Positions 52,599-61,848 of a stretch of 62,635 nt of DNA are shown here, one piece after another. Made by a program: the position numbers and the translations under genes. This DNA comes from Bacillota bacterium (GTDB lineage Bacteria; Bacillota; Clostridia; Christensenellales; SZUA-584): NCBI GenBank assembly GCA_023390815.1, contig JAEWCC010000009.1, positions 1 to 62,635 of the forward strand, in the 5' to 3' direction. The notes under the pieces were generated by a model, which saw only the letters and a list, made by a program, of their open reading frames with translations, was not told the origin of the DNA and did no database searches. Positions within the stretch are counted from its first letter, which is position 1; each line of letters opens with the position of its first letter.

Positions 52599-52650
52599 TT
52601 GAAATCGTGTGTAGGGTTGATTATAATATGACTGAAAAACCGATTTTTCA
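52599..52650 (+). promoter_or_regulatory. Sugar operon promoter with operator O2b
   Basis: TTGAAA (52599-52604), 17 bases, TATAAT (52622-52627), then TGAAAAACCGATTTTTCA (52633-52650), a near-perfect palindrome over the expected start. Matches O2a at 14 or more of 18 positions. Confidence 0.8.
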
Positions 52651-52701
52651 GAAGTTCACAAAGCCATATTCCATAATAACGCGAAATCGATGAGGATGAA
52701 C

Positions 52702-53523
52702 ATGAAAGTAAGCTGTTTGCCAGTCTCGCTCTTCAAGGAAATCATCGACGGAAAAATTCCGGTAGGGCAATGGGCGAAGGACGCCAAAACAATAGGGCTT
52801 GATGGCATCGACATCAGTATGGCGTTCATCAAGAACCATACCCCGACGTACTTAAAAAGCTTAAAGCAGGAGATTGCCGAGGCGGGACTGCCTGTCGTCA
52901 TGGCGACGACATACCCCGATTTCACGCACCCGGACCCGATGCAGCGCGAGCGCGAAATGGAATATCTGCGCCGGGACATCGCACTGTGCTCCGAGCTCGG
53001 CGTGATGTATCTGCGCGTGCTAGCCGGTCAGGCGCACCCTGCGATGGGCATTCCGGAGGGTACGGCGCTTGCCATCGAAGGGCTTCGGGCAAGCGATGTG
53101 ATCGCGCAAAAATACGGTGTCAAGCTGCTTTACGAGGATCATGCCAAACCCGGCGCGTGGGAATACATCGATTTCTCCTATCCGCCGGACATATTCCTTA
53201 CTGTCTATGAAGGCATACGGGACACGCACATCGGAATAAATTTTGATATCGGCAACATTGTGGCGTATGGCGGCGATGTGCTTAACGTACTGAGCAAGGT
53301 GATCGGGAGCGTCGAAACGATCCACATATCCGACATGAAGAAGTCCGGCGAGTTTTCGCCCGTGCTCATTGGCACCGGTGTGGTGCCGATGAAGGAAATA
53401 TTCACATACCTCAAGTCGGTCGGGTTTGACAAATGGCTCTGTATCGAGGAAGCGAGCTTTACCGGTATGGATGGCATTATAAAAGCGGCCGAATGCGTCC
53501 GGGAGACCTGGGACAAAGCCTAG
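52702..53523 (+). CDS. Sugar phosphate isomerase/epimerase (AP-endonuclease-2-like TIM barrel)
   Basis: 273 residues from ATG 52702 (GAGG six bases upstream); two earlier in-frame ATGs are less likely. Xylose-isomerase-like TIM barrel: GINFDIGNIVAYGGD, HISDMKKSGEFSPVLIGTG, and CIEEAS hold the metal-binding Glu/Asp/His residues. Relatives isomerise or epimerise sugars and inositols (IolE/IolI/UlaE/Tte). First gene of the LacI 2-controlled operon. Confidence 0.82.
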   Translation: MKVSCLPVSLFKEIIDGKIPVGQWAKDAKTIGLDGIDISMAFIKNHTPTYLKSLKQEIAEAGLPVVMATTYPDFTHPDPMQREREMEYLRRDIALCSELGVMYLRVLAGQAHPAMGIPEGTALAIEGLRASDVIAQKYGVKLLYEDHAKPGAWEYIDFSYPPDIFLTVYEGIRDTHIGINFDIGNIVAYGGDVLNVLSKVIGSVETIHISDMKKSGEFSPVLIGTGVVPMKEIFTYLKSVGFDKWLCIEEASFTGMDGIIKAAECVRETWDKA

Positions 53524-53577
53524 AATGCCTCTCGTCTGCGGAAAGAACATTGATTTCATCGAGTGGGGGAAACACAA

Positions 53578-54348
53578 ATGGATATGCTGCTGAATGGCAA
53601 GGTAATTATCGTATCGGGGGGAACCAAGGGCGTCGGACGCGGTGTCGTGGAGGAATGCGCGCTGGAAGGCGCAAACGTGGTGATCGGAGGCCGCGATGAG
53701 GCGGCTGCGAATGAGATTATTGCGGAGGTTACAGCGAAAGGCGGGGTTGCGCCGCATTTTGTGAAAACCGAAGTGACGAAAGAGGAAGGCTGCAAGAAGC
53801 TTGTGGACGAGACCGTAGCCAAATTTGGCCGCATCGACGGGTTTGTCAATTACGCGGGCATACTGCCCGAAGGGTATATCACCGACACCGAGGAGGAGCT
53901 GTTCGATAAGGTGATCCAGCTCAACGTCAAGGCTGCGTTCTTCTGCGCCAAGTACGTCATCCGGCAGATGAGAATGAACGGCGGCGGCTCGCTCGTGTTC
54001 GTCGGCTCGGCACATGGCTACGGCGGTGAGAAAGACCGCGCGGCATATGCGGTTTCCAAAGGTGCGTTGCTTACGCTCTCGCGCCACATCGCAAAGAACT
54101 ATGCATCGGAGCAGATCCGCTCCAATTACATCATTATGGGTTGGGTGGCCACGCCCGGCGAGCTCGCTTTCAGAAAAACGCAGGATAGGGATCTTAATTG
54201 GCTCGAAACGGAGGGTGTCAAATACATCCCGATGGGCCGCATGATGACGGTGGAAGATCACGTTCCTGGCATCGTCTATCTGCTTTCCGACAGAGCTTCG
54301 GCAGTCACCGGCACGGAACTCAACGTCACGGGCGGCTTCTCGGCATAA
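53578..54348 (+). CDS. SDR-family dehydrogenase
   Basis: 256 residues from ATG 53578 after GGGGA. SGGTKGVGRGVVEE (10-23) binds NAD(P); NYAG replaces the usual NNAG; catalytic Ser/Tyr/Lys are in VGSAHGYGG and YAVSK. The C-terminus ends TGTELNVTGGFSA as in sugar/acid dehydrogenases. Likely oxidises the imported sugar or its lactol, matching the lactonase that follows. Confidence 0.85.
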   Translation: MDMLLNGKVIIVSGGTKGVGRGVVEECALEGANVVIGGRDEAAANEIIAEVTAKGGVAPHFVKTEVTKEEGCKKLVDETVAKFGRIDGFVNYAGILPEGYITDTEEELFDKVIQLNVKAAFFCAKYVIRQMRMNGGGSLVFVGSAHGYGGEKDRAAYAVSKGALLTLSRHIAKNYASEQIRSNYIIMGWVATPGELAFRKTQDRDLNWLETEGVKYIPMGRMMTVEDHVPGIVYLLSDRASAVTGTELNVTGGFSA

Positions 54349-54372
54349 CGCTCAGAACTTTCGGAGGTACGT

Positions 54373-55257
54373 ATGAAAAAGGCGGAACTTCTGGTCAATC
54401 TCGGCGGCATACTCGGCGAAGGCATCTGCTGGGACGAGACGGACAGCATGCTGTACTGGATCGACCTGTTGGACAACAAGGTATTCTCCTATGATATCAA
54501 CACCCATACGATCAAGATTCTCGACGTCGGTCAGAATACCGGCTGCATCGCGGTGCGCGAGAAGGGCGGCCTGATTGCAGGCCTGCAGCACGGCATCTAC
54601 TTTGTGGATATGCAGACGGGCAGCATGGAGCTGGTCGTGAGTCCGGAAGCGGATAAACCCGGCAACCGCTTTAACGACGGCGAATGCGACTGCATGGGGC
54701 GGCTCTTTGCGGGCACGATGAGTAAGGCGCTCGACAGCGGCGCGGGCGACACCACGCCGCGCGGCTCGCTCTACCGACTGGACCCGGACGGCCACACCCT
54801 GAAGGTGCTCAGCGACGTCACGATCTCCAACGGTATCGGATATTCGCCCGACAACACGGTCATGTACTATATCGACTCGCCCACGCAGCGCGTGGACGCA
54901 TTCGACTATGATAAAGCAACCGGCGCGATCACCAACCGCAGGATGGTAGTGGACGTACCCCGCGAGCTGGGCATGCCGGACGGCATGACGGTGGACGCGG
55001 AAGGTATGCTTTGGGTCGGCATGTGGGGCGGCGGGGCCGTGGTGCGCTTCAACCCGGCAACCGGCAGAATGCTCGAGAAAATTGAGCTGCCTGCGCCCTT
55101 TGTCACCACGATGGTGTTCGGCGGCAAGGACATGGATGAAATGTTCGTCAATACCGCCAAAATGAATACCGATCTCAATCAATATCCCGACGCAGGCGGC
55201 GTATTCCGCATCAAGATGGACGTCAGGGGACAGTACACTTATAAATTCAAAGGCTAA
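54373..55257 (+). CDS. SMP-30/gluconolactonase-family lactonase
   Basis: 294 residues, six-bladed beta-propeller. LGEGICWDETDSMLYWIDLLDNKVF carries the calcium-binding Glu, RFNDGECDCMGRLFAGTM the Asn/Asp pair, and ISNGIGYSPDNTVMYYIDS the remaining metal ligands. Opens sugar lactones to aldonates. Between the SDR and a zinc dehydrogenase; the order suggests oxidation to a lactone and hydrolysis. Confidence 0.9.
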   Translation: MKKAELLVNLGGILGEGICWDETDSMLYWIDLLDNKVFSYDINTHTIKILDVGQNTGCIAVREKGGLIAGLQHGIYFVDMQTGSMELVVSPEADKPGNRFNDGECDCMGRLFAGTMSKALDSGAGDTTPRGSLYRLDPDGHTLKVLSDVTISNGIGYSPDNTVMYYIDSPTQRVDAFDYDKATGAITNRRMVVDVPRELGMPDGMTVDAEGMLWVGMWGGGAVVRFNPATGRMLEKIELPAPFVTTMVFGGKDMDEMFVNTAKMNTDLNQYPDAGGVFRIKMDVRGQYTYKFKG

Positions 55258-55271
55258 TCCGGGAGAAAACA

Positions 55272-56303
55272 ATGAAAGCGTTGGTATTGGAGGAATACGG
55301 GAAGGTCGTCGTGAAGGACGTGCCCAAACCCGCAGCCGATGGTAATAAAGTTCTCATACGCGTCATGGCCGCGTCGATATGCGGCAGCGATGTGCACGGC
55401 TACGACGGCAGTTCGGGACGTCGTCGCCCGCCGCTGATCATGGGACACGAAGCGTCGGGTGTCATCGAGGAAATCGGGCCGCTTGCCAAAGGCTTCGTGC
55501 CCGGCGACCGCGTCACGTTCAACTCAACCGAGTATTGCGGCACCTGCAGCTTCTGTGCGCGCGGCAAGCAGAACATGTGCCTGACGGGCAAAGTGTTTGG
55601 CGTCAACTGCGAAACCTACCGCAAGGAAGGCGCGATGGCGGAATATATCGCGGTGCCGGATTACATTACCTACAAGGTGCCAGAGGGCGTGTCCTATGTG
55701 GAAGCCGCCATGGCGGAACCGCTGGCCATCGCGCTGCACGCGATCAACCGTACGGAGATTGCGCTCGGGGATACGGCGATCGTATTTGGCGCGGGAACGA
55801 TCGGCAGCATGGTCGTCAAGCTGCTCCAGATATCGAATTGCTCGCGCGTGATCCTCGTCGATATCGACCAGGCCAAGCTGGATCTCGCCGCGGCGCGCGG
55901 CGTTCAGCACTGCATCAACTCCGCGCAGCAGGACGTGGTGCAGGAGGTCATGAAGCTGACCGACGGCAAAGGCGCGGATATCGCGTTTGAGGCGGTGGGC
56001 ATAGCGCCCACAGTAGCGGCGGGCATCGACGCCCTGAAGAAATGCGGGAAGTTCACGCTGCTCGGTAACGTGCGCAAGGAGATCGAGTTCCCGCTGCAAA
56101 AGGCCGTGCTAAAGGAGCTTTCCATCAACGCGTCTTACGCGTGCACGACCGAATACGAAAAATGTCTCGAACTGATTAGCCAGAAGAAGATCGATGTACT
56201 CGATGTCGTATCTGAGACAGTGCCCATTGAGCGGGGGCAGGAAATGTTCCAGCGGCTGCTGGCCGGTGAGAAAGGACTCATCAAAGTCGTACTCACACTC
56301 TAA
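55272..56303 (+). CDS. Zinc-dependent sugar/polyol dehydrogenase
   Basis: 343 residues. ICGSDVHGYDG and GHEASGVI bind catalytic zinc; CGTCSFCARGKQNMC binds structural zinc; VFGAGTIGSMVVKLL binds NAD(P). Distinct from the ADH at 45107 (about the usual divergence within the sorbitol dehydrogenase group). GGGAG precedes ATG. Confidence 0.88.
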   Translation: MKALVLEEYGKVVVKDVPKPAADGNKVLIRVMAASICGSDVHGYDGSSGRRRPPLIMGHEASGVIEEIGPLAKGFVPGDRVTFNSTEYCGTCSFCARGKQNMCLTGKVFGVNCETYRKEGAMAEYIAVPDYITYKVPEGVSYVEAAMAEPLAIALHAINRTEIALGDTAIVFGAGTIGSMVVKLLQISNCSRVILVDIDQAKLDLAAARGVQHCINSAQQDVVQEVMKLTDGKGADIAFEAVGIAPTVAAGIDALKKCGKFTLLGNVRKEIEFPLQKAVLKELSINASYACTTEYEKCLELISQKKIDVLDVVSETVPIERGQEMFQRLLAGEKGLIKVVLTL

Positions 56304-56385
56304 AGATGCAAACAGCGGGTTGTAAAAGCTGTTGTATATTTGGTTTCCATTCGAAACGAATGAGAAAAAAACAGGAGGGAAGAAA

Positions 56386-57402
56386 ATGAAGAAGAACTTA
56401 AAGGTTTTTGCTGTCGCGCTCGTCGTGTTGCTTCTGGCCGGCGCATTCGTAGCATGCGCGCCCAAGGTAGCCGAACCGGAAGAGTCCACTGCGCCGTCTG
56501 TTGAGGTATCGGCTTCCGAGGCCACAACAACCGAGTCGGCTGCGCCCGCAGATGAGAAGCTGCAGTTCGCCTGGTCGCCTGCAACGCTGGACAACCCGTA
56601 CTTCATCACTGTCACCAAAGGGTTTGAGGACCGGTGCAAAGAACTGGGTATCGAGCCGCTCGTTGCTGACCCCGCTTATGACGCGGCCGCTCAGTACAGC
56701 CAGTTCGAAACATGGATCGGCATGGGCGTAGATGCGATATCGGCTTGCCCGGTTGACACCAAGAGCCTTGAAGAAGTCACTGCAAGAGCGCAGGAAGCCG
56801 GCATCGTCGTCGTGGGCGAAGCCCAGGGTATTGCGAACGCAGACGCGAACGTCATCGTGGACGACTATGGCTATGGCGTTGCGAACGGTGAAGCCGCTGC
56901 GAAATGGATCAATGAGAAACTCGGCGGCAAAGCCAATGTGCTGCTGCTCTGCCTCGACCATGTGGAAGCGGTTATCCTCCGCGGAAACGGCATGAACGAC
57001 AAGATCACAGAGCTTACCGATGCGACGATCGTGGCCCGCCAGAGCGCGCAGACGATTGAAGAAGCCATGAACGTGACCGAGACGATGCTGCAGGCTCATC
57101 CGGAAATCAACGTCATCTCCTGCGTAAACGATCAGCTGGCGCTGGGCGCATGGCAGGCAGTTCAGAACATGGGCATCAAGGACGAGAACTTCTACATCGG
57201 CGGCGCGGACTATACCGATGAAGCCATTGCTGCGATGAATACCGAAGGCAGCTACTTCCGTGTAAGCACAGACATCATGCCGCTCAAGACGGGCGCTGAC
57301 ATCGTGGACGTAATGCTCGACTACGTGAAGACCGGACCCAAAGACCAGACGACCCTTTACTTTGACATGGTTCCGCATTGGCAGGATGCGCTCGGCTGGT
57401 AG
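56386..57402 (+). CDS. Sugar ABC transporter substrate-binding lipoprotein
   Basis: 338 residues from ATG 56386, six bases after AGGAGGG. Lipobox FVACAP (Cys23) after a hydrophobic signal; Glu/Ser/Thr linker; then a type I periplasmic-binding domain (PF13407-like) from ~60 (FAWSPATLDNPYFITVTKGFEDRCKELG). Captures a sugar outside the membrane for the importer. A stem-loop follows before the ATPase gene, which may raise its mRNA level. A short palindrome CATTCGAAACGAATG lies upstream at 56349-56363. Confidence 0.9.
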   Translation: MKKNLKVFAVALVVLLLAGAFVACAPKVAEPEESTAPSVEVSASEATTTESAAPADEKLQFAWSPATLDNPYFITVTKGFEDRCKELGIEPLVADPAYDAAAQYSQFETWIGMGVDAISACPVDTKSLEEVTARAQEAGIVVVGEAQGIANADANVIVDDYGYGVANGEAAAKWINEKLGGKANVLLLCLDHVEAVILRGNGMNDKITELTDATIVARQSAQTIEEAMNVTETMLQAHPEINVISCVNDQLALGAWQAVQNMGIKDENFYIGGADYTDEAIAAMNTEGSYFRVSTDIMPLKTGADIVDVMLDYVKTGPKDQTTLYFDMVPHWQDALGW

Positions 57403-57445
57403 TCGTTAGGCTGGAAACACTTAAAAATCGGGACAGGTGTGAATT

Positions 57446-57474
57446 GACGCAGCAGGACCCGTTCCTGCTGCGTC
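57446..57474 (+). ncRNA. Intercistronic stem-loop
   Basis: GACGCAGCAGGA pairs with TCCTGCTGCGTC, 12 perfect base pairs around CCCGT, no T-run. Typical of a stem that protects the upstream binding-protein mRNA so it is made in excess over the transporter subunits. Confidence 0.55.
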
Positions 57475-57497
57475 CCCTACATGGGGGGGAGTAATAT

Positions 57498-58976
57498 ATG
57501 GGCACAATTTTGAAGATGAGCAACATCACAAAAATATTCCCCGGCGTCCTGGCGCTGGATAATGTGAGCATGGAGTTTGAAGAAGGAGAGGTTCATGCGA
57601 TCATCGGGGAGAACGGCGCGGGAAAGTCGACGCTGATCAAAATACTGACCGGCGCGCACGCACCGACCAGCGGATGCATCGAGCTTTTTGGACAGACGTA
57701 TACCCATTTTACGCCTCATGAGGCGATACAAAAGGGGATATCGGCGATCTATCAGGAATTTATACTGATTCCGTATCTGACCGTGACAGAAAATATATTT
57801 TACGGCAGAGAAGAGATGAACGGAATCTTTTTGAAAAAAACGGAGATGCAACAGAAAACCCGGGAGCTCTGCAGGGAGATGGGCGTCGATGTGGACCCCA
57901 AAGCCAAGGTGCAGGACCTCGGGGTTGCGTATCAGCAAATCGTTGAGATCGTTAAAGCGGTATCCCACAATGCCAAGGTGCTGGTGATGGATGAGCCGTC
58001 TGCGCCGCTCACGACCAAAGAGATCGAAATGATGTTTAATGTCATTCGGAAGCTGAAGGAAAAGGGAGTCACGATATTATATATTTCTCACAGACTCGAA
58101 GAAATATTTGAAATATGCGACCGCGTATCGATCATGCGGGACGGCAAATATATCAAGACTGCAAAAACCTGTGACATCACGAAGAAAGAACTGATCGCGC
58201 ACATGGTGGGGCGCGAACTCGGCGAGAACTTCCCGGGCGGGGCGGGGAACGCGGGAGAAGTCGTGCTGAAAGCCGAACATCTGGTGACGGCAAAAATCAA
58301 GGATGTATCATTTGAATTAAGAAGGGGAGAAATCCTCGGCTTTGGCGGGCTCGTCGGCGCGGGCCGCACCGAAACCGCGATGGCGCTGTTTGGCGTGGAT
58401 GCGCTGAAAGCCGGGCACATCGAGTTGAACGGAAAACGGATACGTGTGAAATCTCCTAAGGATGCAATCAGCAAAGGAATCGGCCTTATACCCGAAGACC
58501 GCAAAAAGTTTGGGTTGGTGCTGACGATGCAGGTTAAAGAAAACATCACCTACGGTATTCTCGGCAGTATTTCAAATGCCTCGTTTATTAACGTCAAAAA
58601 AGAAGATGAGATATCACAGAACCTGCGCGAAGAACTGAAGATCAAGACGCCTACGCTCAAGCAAAAGGCGAAGAACCTCTCAGGCGGGAACCAGCAAAAG
58701 GTCGTACTGGCCAAGTGGCTGGCAACCAAGTGCGACATATTGATTTTTGACGAACCGACGCGCGGTATCGACGTAGGCGCCAAGCAGGAGATCTATTTTC
58801 TGATGAATGAGCTGACCCGGCAGGGCAAGAGCATCATCATGATATCGTCAGAGATGCCGGAGCTCATTGGCATGTCGGATCGGATCATCATCATGCACGA
58901 AGGCGTTGTAGCGGGTGAACTGTCAAAACATGAATATACACAAGAAAAAATTCTCGAAATTGCATCCGGCCAATAA
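57498..58976 (+). CDS. Sugar ABC importer ATPase (RbsA/XylG type)
   Basis: 492 residues, two fused nucleotide-binding domains. First has GENGAGKST (35-43), the second LSGGNQQKVVLAKWLA and FDEPTRGID; the second P-loop FGGLVGAGRTE is degenerate, as usual in this family. GIGLIPEDRKKFGLV is characteristic. GGGGGAG precedes ATG. Confidence 0.93.
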   Translation: MGTILKMSNITKIFPGVLALDNVSMEFEEGEVHAIIGENGAGKSTLIKILTGAHAPTSGCIELFGQTYTHFTPHEAIQKGISAIYQEFILIPYLTVTENIFYGREEMNGIFLKKTEMQQKTRELCREMGVDVDPKAKVQDLGVAYQQIVEIVKAVSHNAKVLVMDEPSAPLTTKEIEMMFNVIRKLKEKGVTILYISHRLEEIFEICDRVSIMRDGKYIKTAKTCDITKKELIAHMVGRELGENFPGGAGNAGEVVLKAEHLVTAKIKDVSFELRRGEILGFGGLVGAGRTETAMALFGVDALKAGHIELNGKRIRVKSPKDAISKGIGLIPEDRKKFGLVLTMQVKENITYGILGSISNASFINVKKEDEISQNLREELKIKTPTLKQKAKNLSGGNQQKVVLAKWLATKCDILIFDEPTRGIDVGAKQEIYFLMNELTRQGKSIIMISSEMPELIGMSDRIIIMHEGVVAGELSKHEYTQEKILEIASGQ

Positions 58977-58994
58977 GGAAGGGGATAGAAGGTT

Positions 58995-59954
58995 ATGAAA
59001 AGCAAATTCAGACTTGGCGATTTTCTTGCAAAATATGCGATCATACTCATTTTGATCGCGTTATGTGCCGTATTCAGCATCGCAACTCCGACGTTTTATA
59101 AAGAAGCGAATATATTCAATATCCTGCGGCAGGTCGCCGTGGTGGGTATCGTTGCAGTCGGCATGACCATGGTGCTCTTAACAGGCGGCATCGACCTTTC
59201 TGTCGGCTCGATCATTGGCGTCGCATGCGTGACGGCAGCGGAGCTGCTGCTGATGGGCATGAATGTTGTGCTGGTTGTGGCAATCACGCTGGCCATCAGC
59301 GTGGCGCTGGGCCTTCTAAACGCGTTCTTCATCAACGTGGCAAAGATTCCGCCACTGATTACGACGCTCGAGATGATGACGACGCTGCGCGGCGTGGCCT
59401 ATCTGATCACGGGCGGCATGCCGGTGTTCGGCTTCGACTCAGCGATTCTGGTGCTGGGTAAAGGCGAGCTGTTCGGCGTGATTCCGGTTCCGGTCATTAT
59501 CATGATATTCTTCTTTGTACTCGGCTGGCTGTTCCTTGACAAGACGCGCTACGGACGCTACATCTACGGCGTAGGCGGCAACGAGGAAGCGACGCGGCTT
59601 TCGGGTATCAATGTCAAAAAGATTCGCTATATTGTATTCGCTATATCGGGCTTTCTCGCCGGCGTTGCGGGCGTCGTGCTGCTCGCGAGAATCAACAGCG
59701 GTGCGCCGAAATCCGGTCAGGGATATGAAATGGACGTGATCACGGCGGTCGTGCTGGGCGGCGTGAGCATCACCGGCGGCGAAGGGAAAATCGGCTTTGT
59801 CGTCATCGGCGTATTGTTTATGGGCGTGCTGTCCAACGGCATGACGCTGCTGAACGTTCAGGAATACGTGCAGTGGGTTATTCAGGGCCTCGCGCTGATT
59901 GGTGCGGTCAGCTTCGACCGTGTGGTGCAGTCGCGCAAAGCGAAAGTCGATTAA
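58995..59954 (+). CDS. Sugar ABC importer permease (RbsC/XylH type)
   Basis: 319 residues, about ten membrane helices. LTGGIDLSVGSIIGVACV and GGNEEATRLSGINVKKIRYIVFAISGFLAGVAGVV, AVVLGGVSITGGEGKIGFVVIGVLFMGVLSNGMTLL are the family signatures. Completes the three-part importer 18 bases after the ATPase. Confidence 0.92.
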   Translation: MKSKFRLGDFLAKYAIILILIALCAVFSIATPTFYKEANIFNILRQVAVVGIVAVGMTMVLLTGGIDLSVGSIIGVACVTAAELLLMGMNVVLVVAITLAISVALGLLNAFFINVAKIPPLITTLEMMTTLRGVAYLITGGMPVFGFDSAILVLGKGELFGVIPVPVIIMIFFFVLGWLFLDKTRYGRYIYGVGGNEEATRLSGINVKKIRYIVFAISGFLAGVAGVVLLARINSGAPKSGQGYEMDVITAVVLGGVSITGGEGKIGFVVIGVLFMGVLSNGMTLLNVQEYVQWVIQGLALIGAVSFDRVVQSRKAKVD

Positions 59955-60006
59955 TTAAGCATTCAGACTAGCAGCATCTGTATTGCAGTGCCAGGGGGGA
60001 GAGCGG

Positions 60007-60162
60007 CGGCAGGTGATATGCTGAAGGGCCTTGCCCGGGAATGAAGTATTCGTTTCTGCAGCATATCCCTGCCGGTTCTGCGACGGATGCCTGTAGCCTG
60101 GTGAAGTCAACCTGTACATTCAATGGATTTAGCGTTTCGTCACATTCAACAGGCTTAGTCGC
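60007..60162 (+). ncRNA. Two-domain structured RNA candidate before the FGGY kinase
   Basis: In the 300-bp gap 59955-60254. Domain 1: CGGCAGGTGATATGCTG (60007-60023) pairs with CAGCATATCCCTGCCG (60059-60074), one bulge, enclosing GGGC/GCCC (60026/60033) and GAAT/ATTC (60039/60048), a three-way junction. Domain 2: GCGAC (60080) with GTCGC (60158), AGCCTG (60095) with CAGGCT (60150), GTGA (60101) with TCAC (60140). No T-run. Matches no riboswitch class I recognise. Confidence 0.45.
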
Positions 60163-60254
60163 CTGAAAATCAGCAAATACGTGAATTAGCCATGCAAAAT
60201 GCCGCTTGCTGTGTTAAGGTTATATTGGAACGATATGGAGCGGAGGAAAATCAC

Positions 60255-61751
60255 TTGGCGTTATTGGGTATAGACATCGGAACCACCGGAGCCAAAGCGA
60301 CGATATTTGACAGCGAGGGCAGGATCGTGTCCTACGCGTACGGCGAGTACGATATCATCAGTGAAGGCGAAGGGCAGTTTGAAATCAGCCCGACCCGGGT
60401 ATGGGAGACCGTAAGAGGGATCATAAAAACCGCGGCGCATGCAGCGGGCGGCGCAGACATCGAGGCGATCTGCACATCGTCGCTCGGCGAAGTGTTCGTG
60501 ATGCTGGATCGCGAAGGCAGAGAACTCGCCAATTCGCCGACCTACATGGATCAGCGGGGCGAAAGCGAATGCGAAGCGCTGACTCGCGCGCTGGGCGCGG
60601 AAAACATCATGCGCGTTACGGGCCATCCGCCGCACTCCATGTATTCCGTTTGCAAGCTGATGTGGTACGCGAAGCATCGGCCGGAGCTGATGGCGCGCAC
60701 ATACCGGATACTGTTTTACGGAGATTACATCCTGCATAAGCTGGGCGGTCAGTACATATCGGATTACTCGCTCGCGGCGCGCACGATGTGTTTTGACGTT
60801 ACGTCTCACCAATGGTCCCGGCAGATTATCGAGGCTGCGGGAGTGGATATCGGCATATTCCCGGAAACGCGCGTGACGGGGAGCGTTATCGGAGAAATCT
60901 CTCCGTCCATGGCAGAGGAGCTTGGGCTGAAACGCGGCGCAAAGCTCATACTCGGCGGTCACGACCAGATCATGGCCGGGGTCGGCGCGGGTATCATTGA
61001 CGTGGGTCAGGCGGTCAACGGCATCGGTACGGTGGACTGCATCACGCCGCTGTTTAAAGGTGCGAGATTAAGCGCGGATATGATGCGGTATTCGTACGCG
61101 AGCATCCCCTATCTGTTTGAAGATACTTTCGTTACCTATGCGTTCAATATGACGGGCGGCTCGCTGCTCAAATGGTTCCGGGATACATTTGCGAAGACAG
61201 ACAGGGAGATCGCGCAGCGGGAGAACCAGGAGATCTATGACCTGCTGGCGGACGAGGTGCCGGATGGGCCAACCAACCTGTTTGTGCTGCCGCACTTCGC
61301 GGGTTCACCCGTGCCGCGGCCCGACATTCACGCCAAAGGCGCGATATTGAACCTGACGCTGGGCACAAAGCGCGGCGATATCTACCGCGCGTGCATGGAA
61401 GGCGAAGCGCTGGAGATGCGCCACAACCTCGAAACGCTCAAGCAGCAGGGCATCGAGGTGAGCGAACTGCGTACGGTGGGCGGCGGGGCAAGGTCTCCGA
61501 AATGGCTGCAGATGCGCGCCGATATATTCGGTAAGCCGATCGCTCGCATGCGGTTTGAGGAGGCGGGCACGCTGGGCACCGCAATCGTGGCGGGTGTTTC
61601 CGCAGGCTGCTATCGCTCGCTGCGCGAGGCGACCAACGCGCTTTGCGCGGTGGACCGCTACTATGAGCCCAATGCGGCGAATCATGAATTTTATTCCGAA
61701 CGGTACGGTAAATACCGTCAGCTATACGATCTGTTGAAGCAGGTAAGATAG
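60255..61751 (+). CDS. FGGY-family carbohydrate kinase (xylulokinase-like)
   Basis: 498 residues from TTG 60255, eight bases after GGAGG; an earlier in-frame ATG (60192) gives a non-homologous lead. N-terminal phosphate loop LGIDIGTTGAKATIF; metal/substrate Asp in YMDQRGE; ATP site GIGTVDCITPL and GGGARSPKWLQMRADIFGKPI; catalytic Asp in GGHDQIMAGVGAG. Phosphorylates a ketose or polyol made in the pathway. The LGEV and GHPPHSM segments fit xylulokinase/gluconokinase-like members; the exact substrate is unclear. Confidence 0.88.
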   Translation: MALLGIDIGTTGAKATIFDSEGRIVSYAYGEYDIISEGEGQFEISPTRVWETVRGIIKTAAHAAGGADIEAICTSSLGEVFVMLDREGRELANSPTYMDQRGESECEALTRALGAENIMRVTGHPPHSMYSVCKLMWYAKHRPELMARTYRILFYGDYILHKLGGQYISDYSLAARTMCFDVTSHQWSRQIIEAAGVDIGIFPETRVTGSVIGEISPSMAEELGLKRGAKLILGGHDQIMAGVGAGIIDVGQAVNGIGTVDCITPLFKGARLSADMMRYSYASIPYLFEDTFVTYAFNMTGGSLLKWFRDTFAKTDREIAQRENQEIYDLLADEVPDGPTNLFVLPHFAGSPVPRPDIHAKGAILNLTLGTKRGDIYRACMEGEALEMRHNLETLKQQGIEVSELRTVGGGARSPKWLQMRADIFGKPIARMRFEEAGTLGTAIVAGVSAGCYRSLREATNALCAVDRYYEPNAANHEFYSERYGKYRQLYDLLKQVR

Positions 61752-61848
61752 ACCGCGGGCATACCCGCGGCAAAGATAGAGCGCAGTCGCCAAAAAGGGT
61801 GATAAGCGAAGGGCTTATTAATTTGATCGGATGGATAAGGAGGACGAA

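Noticed and set aside
53020..54261. 413-codon open frame on the minus strand
   Set aside because: It is antisense to the isomerase and SDR genes, lacks a ribosome site and has His/Arg-rich shadow composition typical of GC-rich opposite frames.
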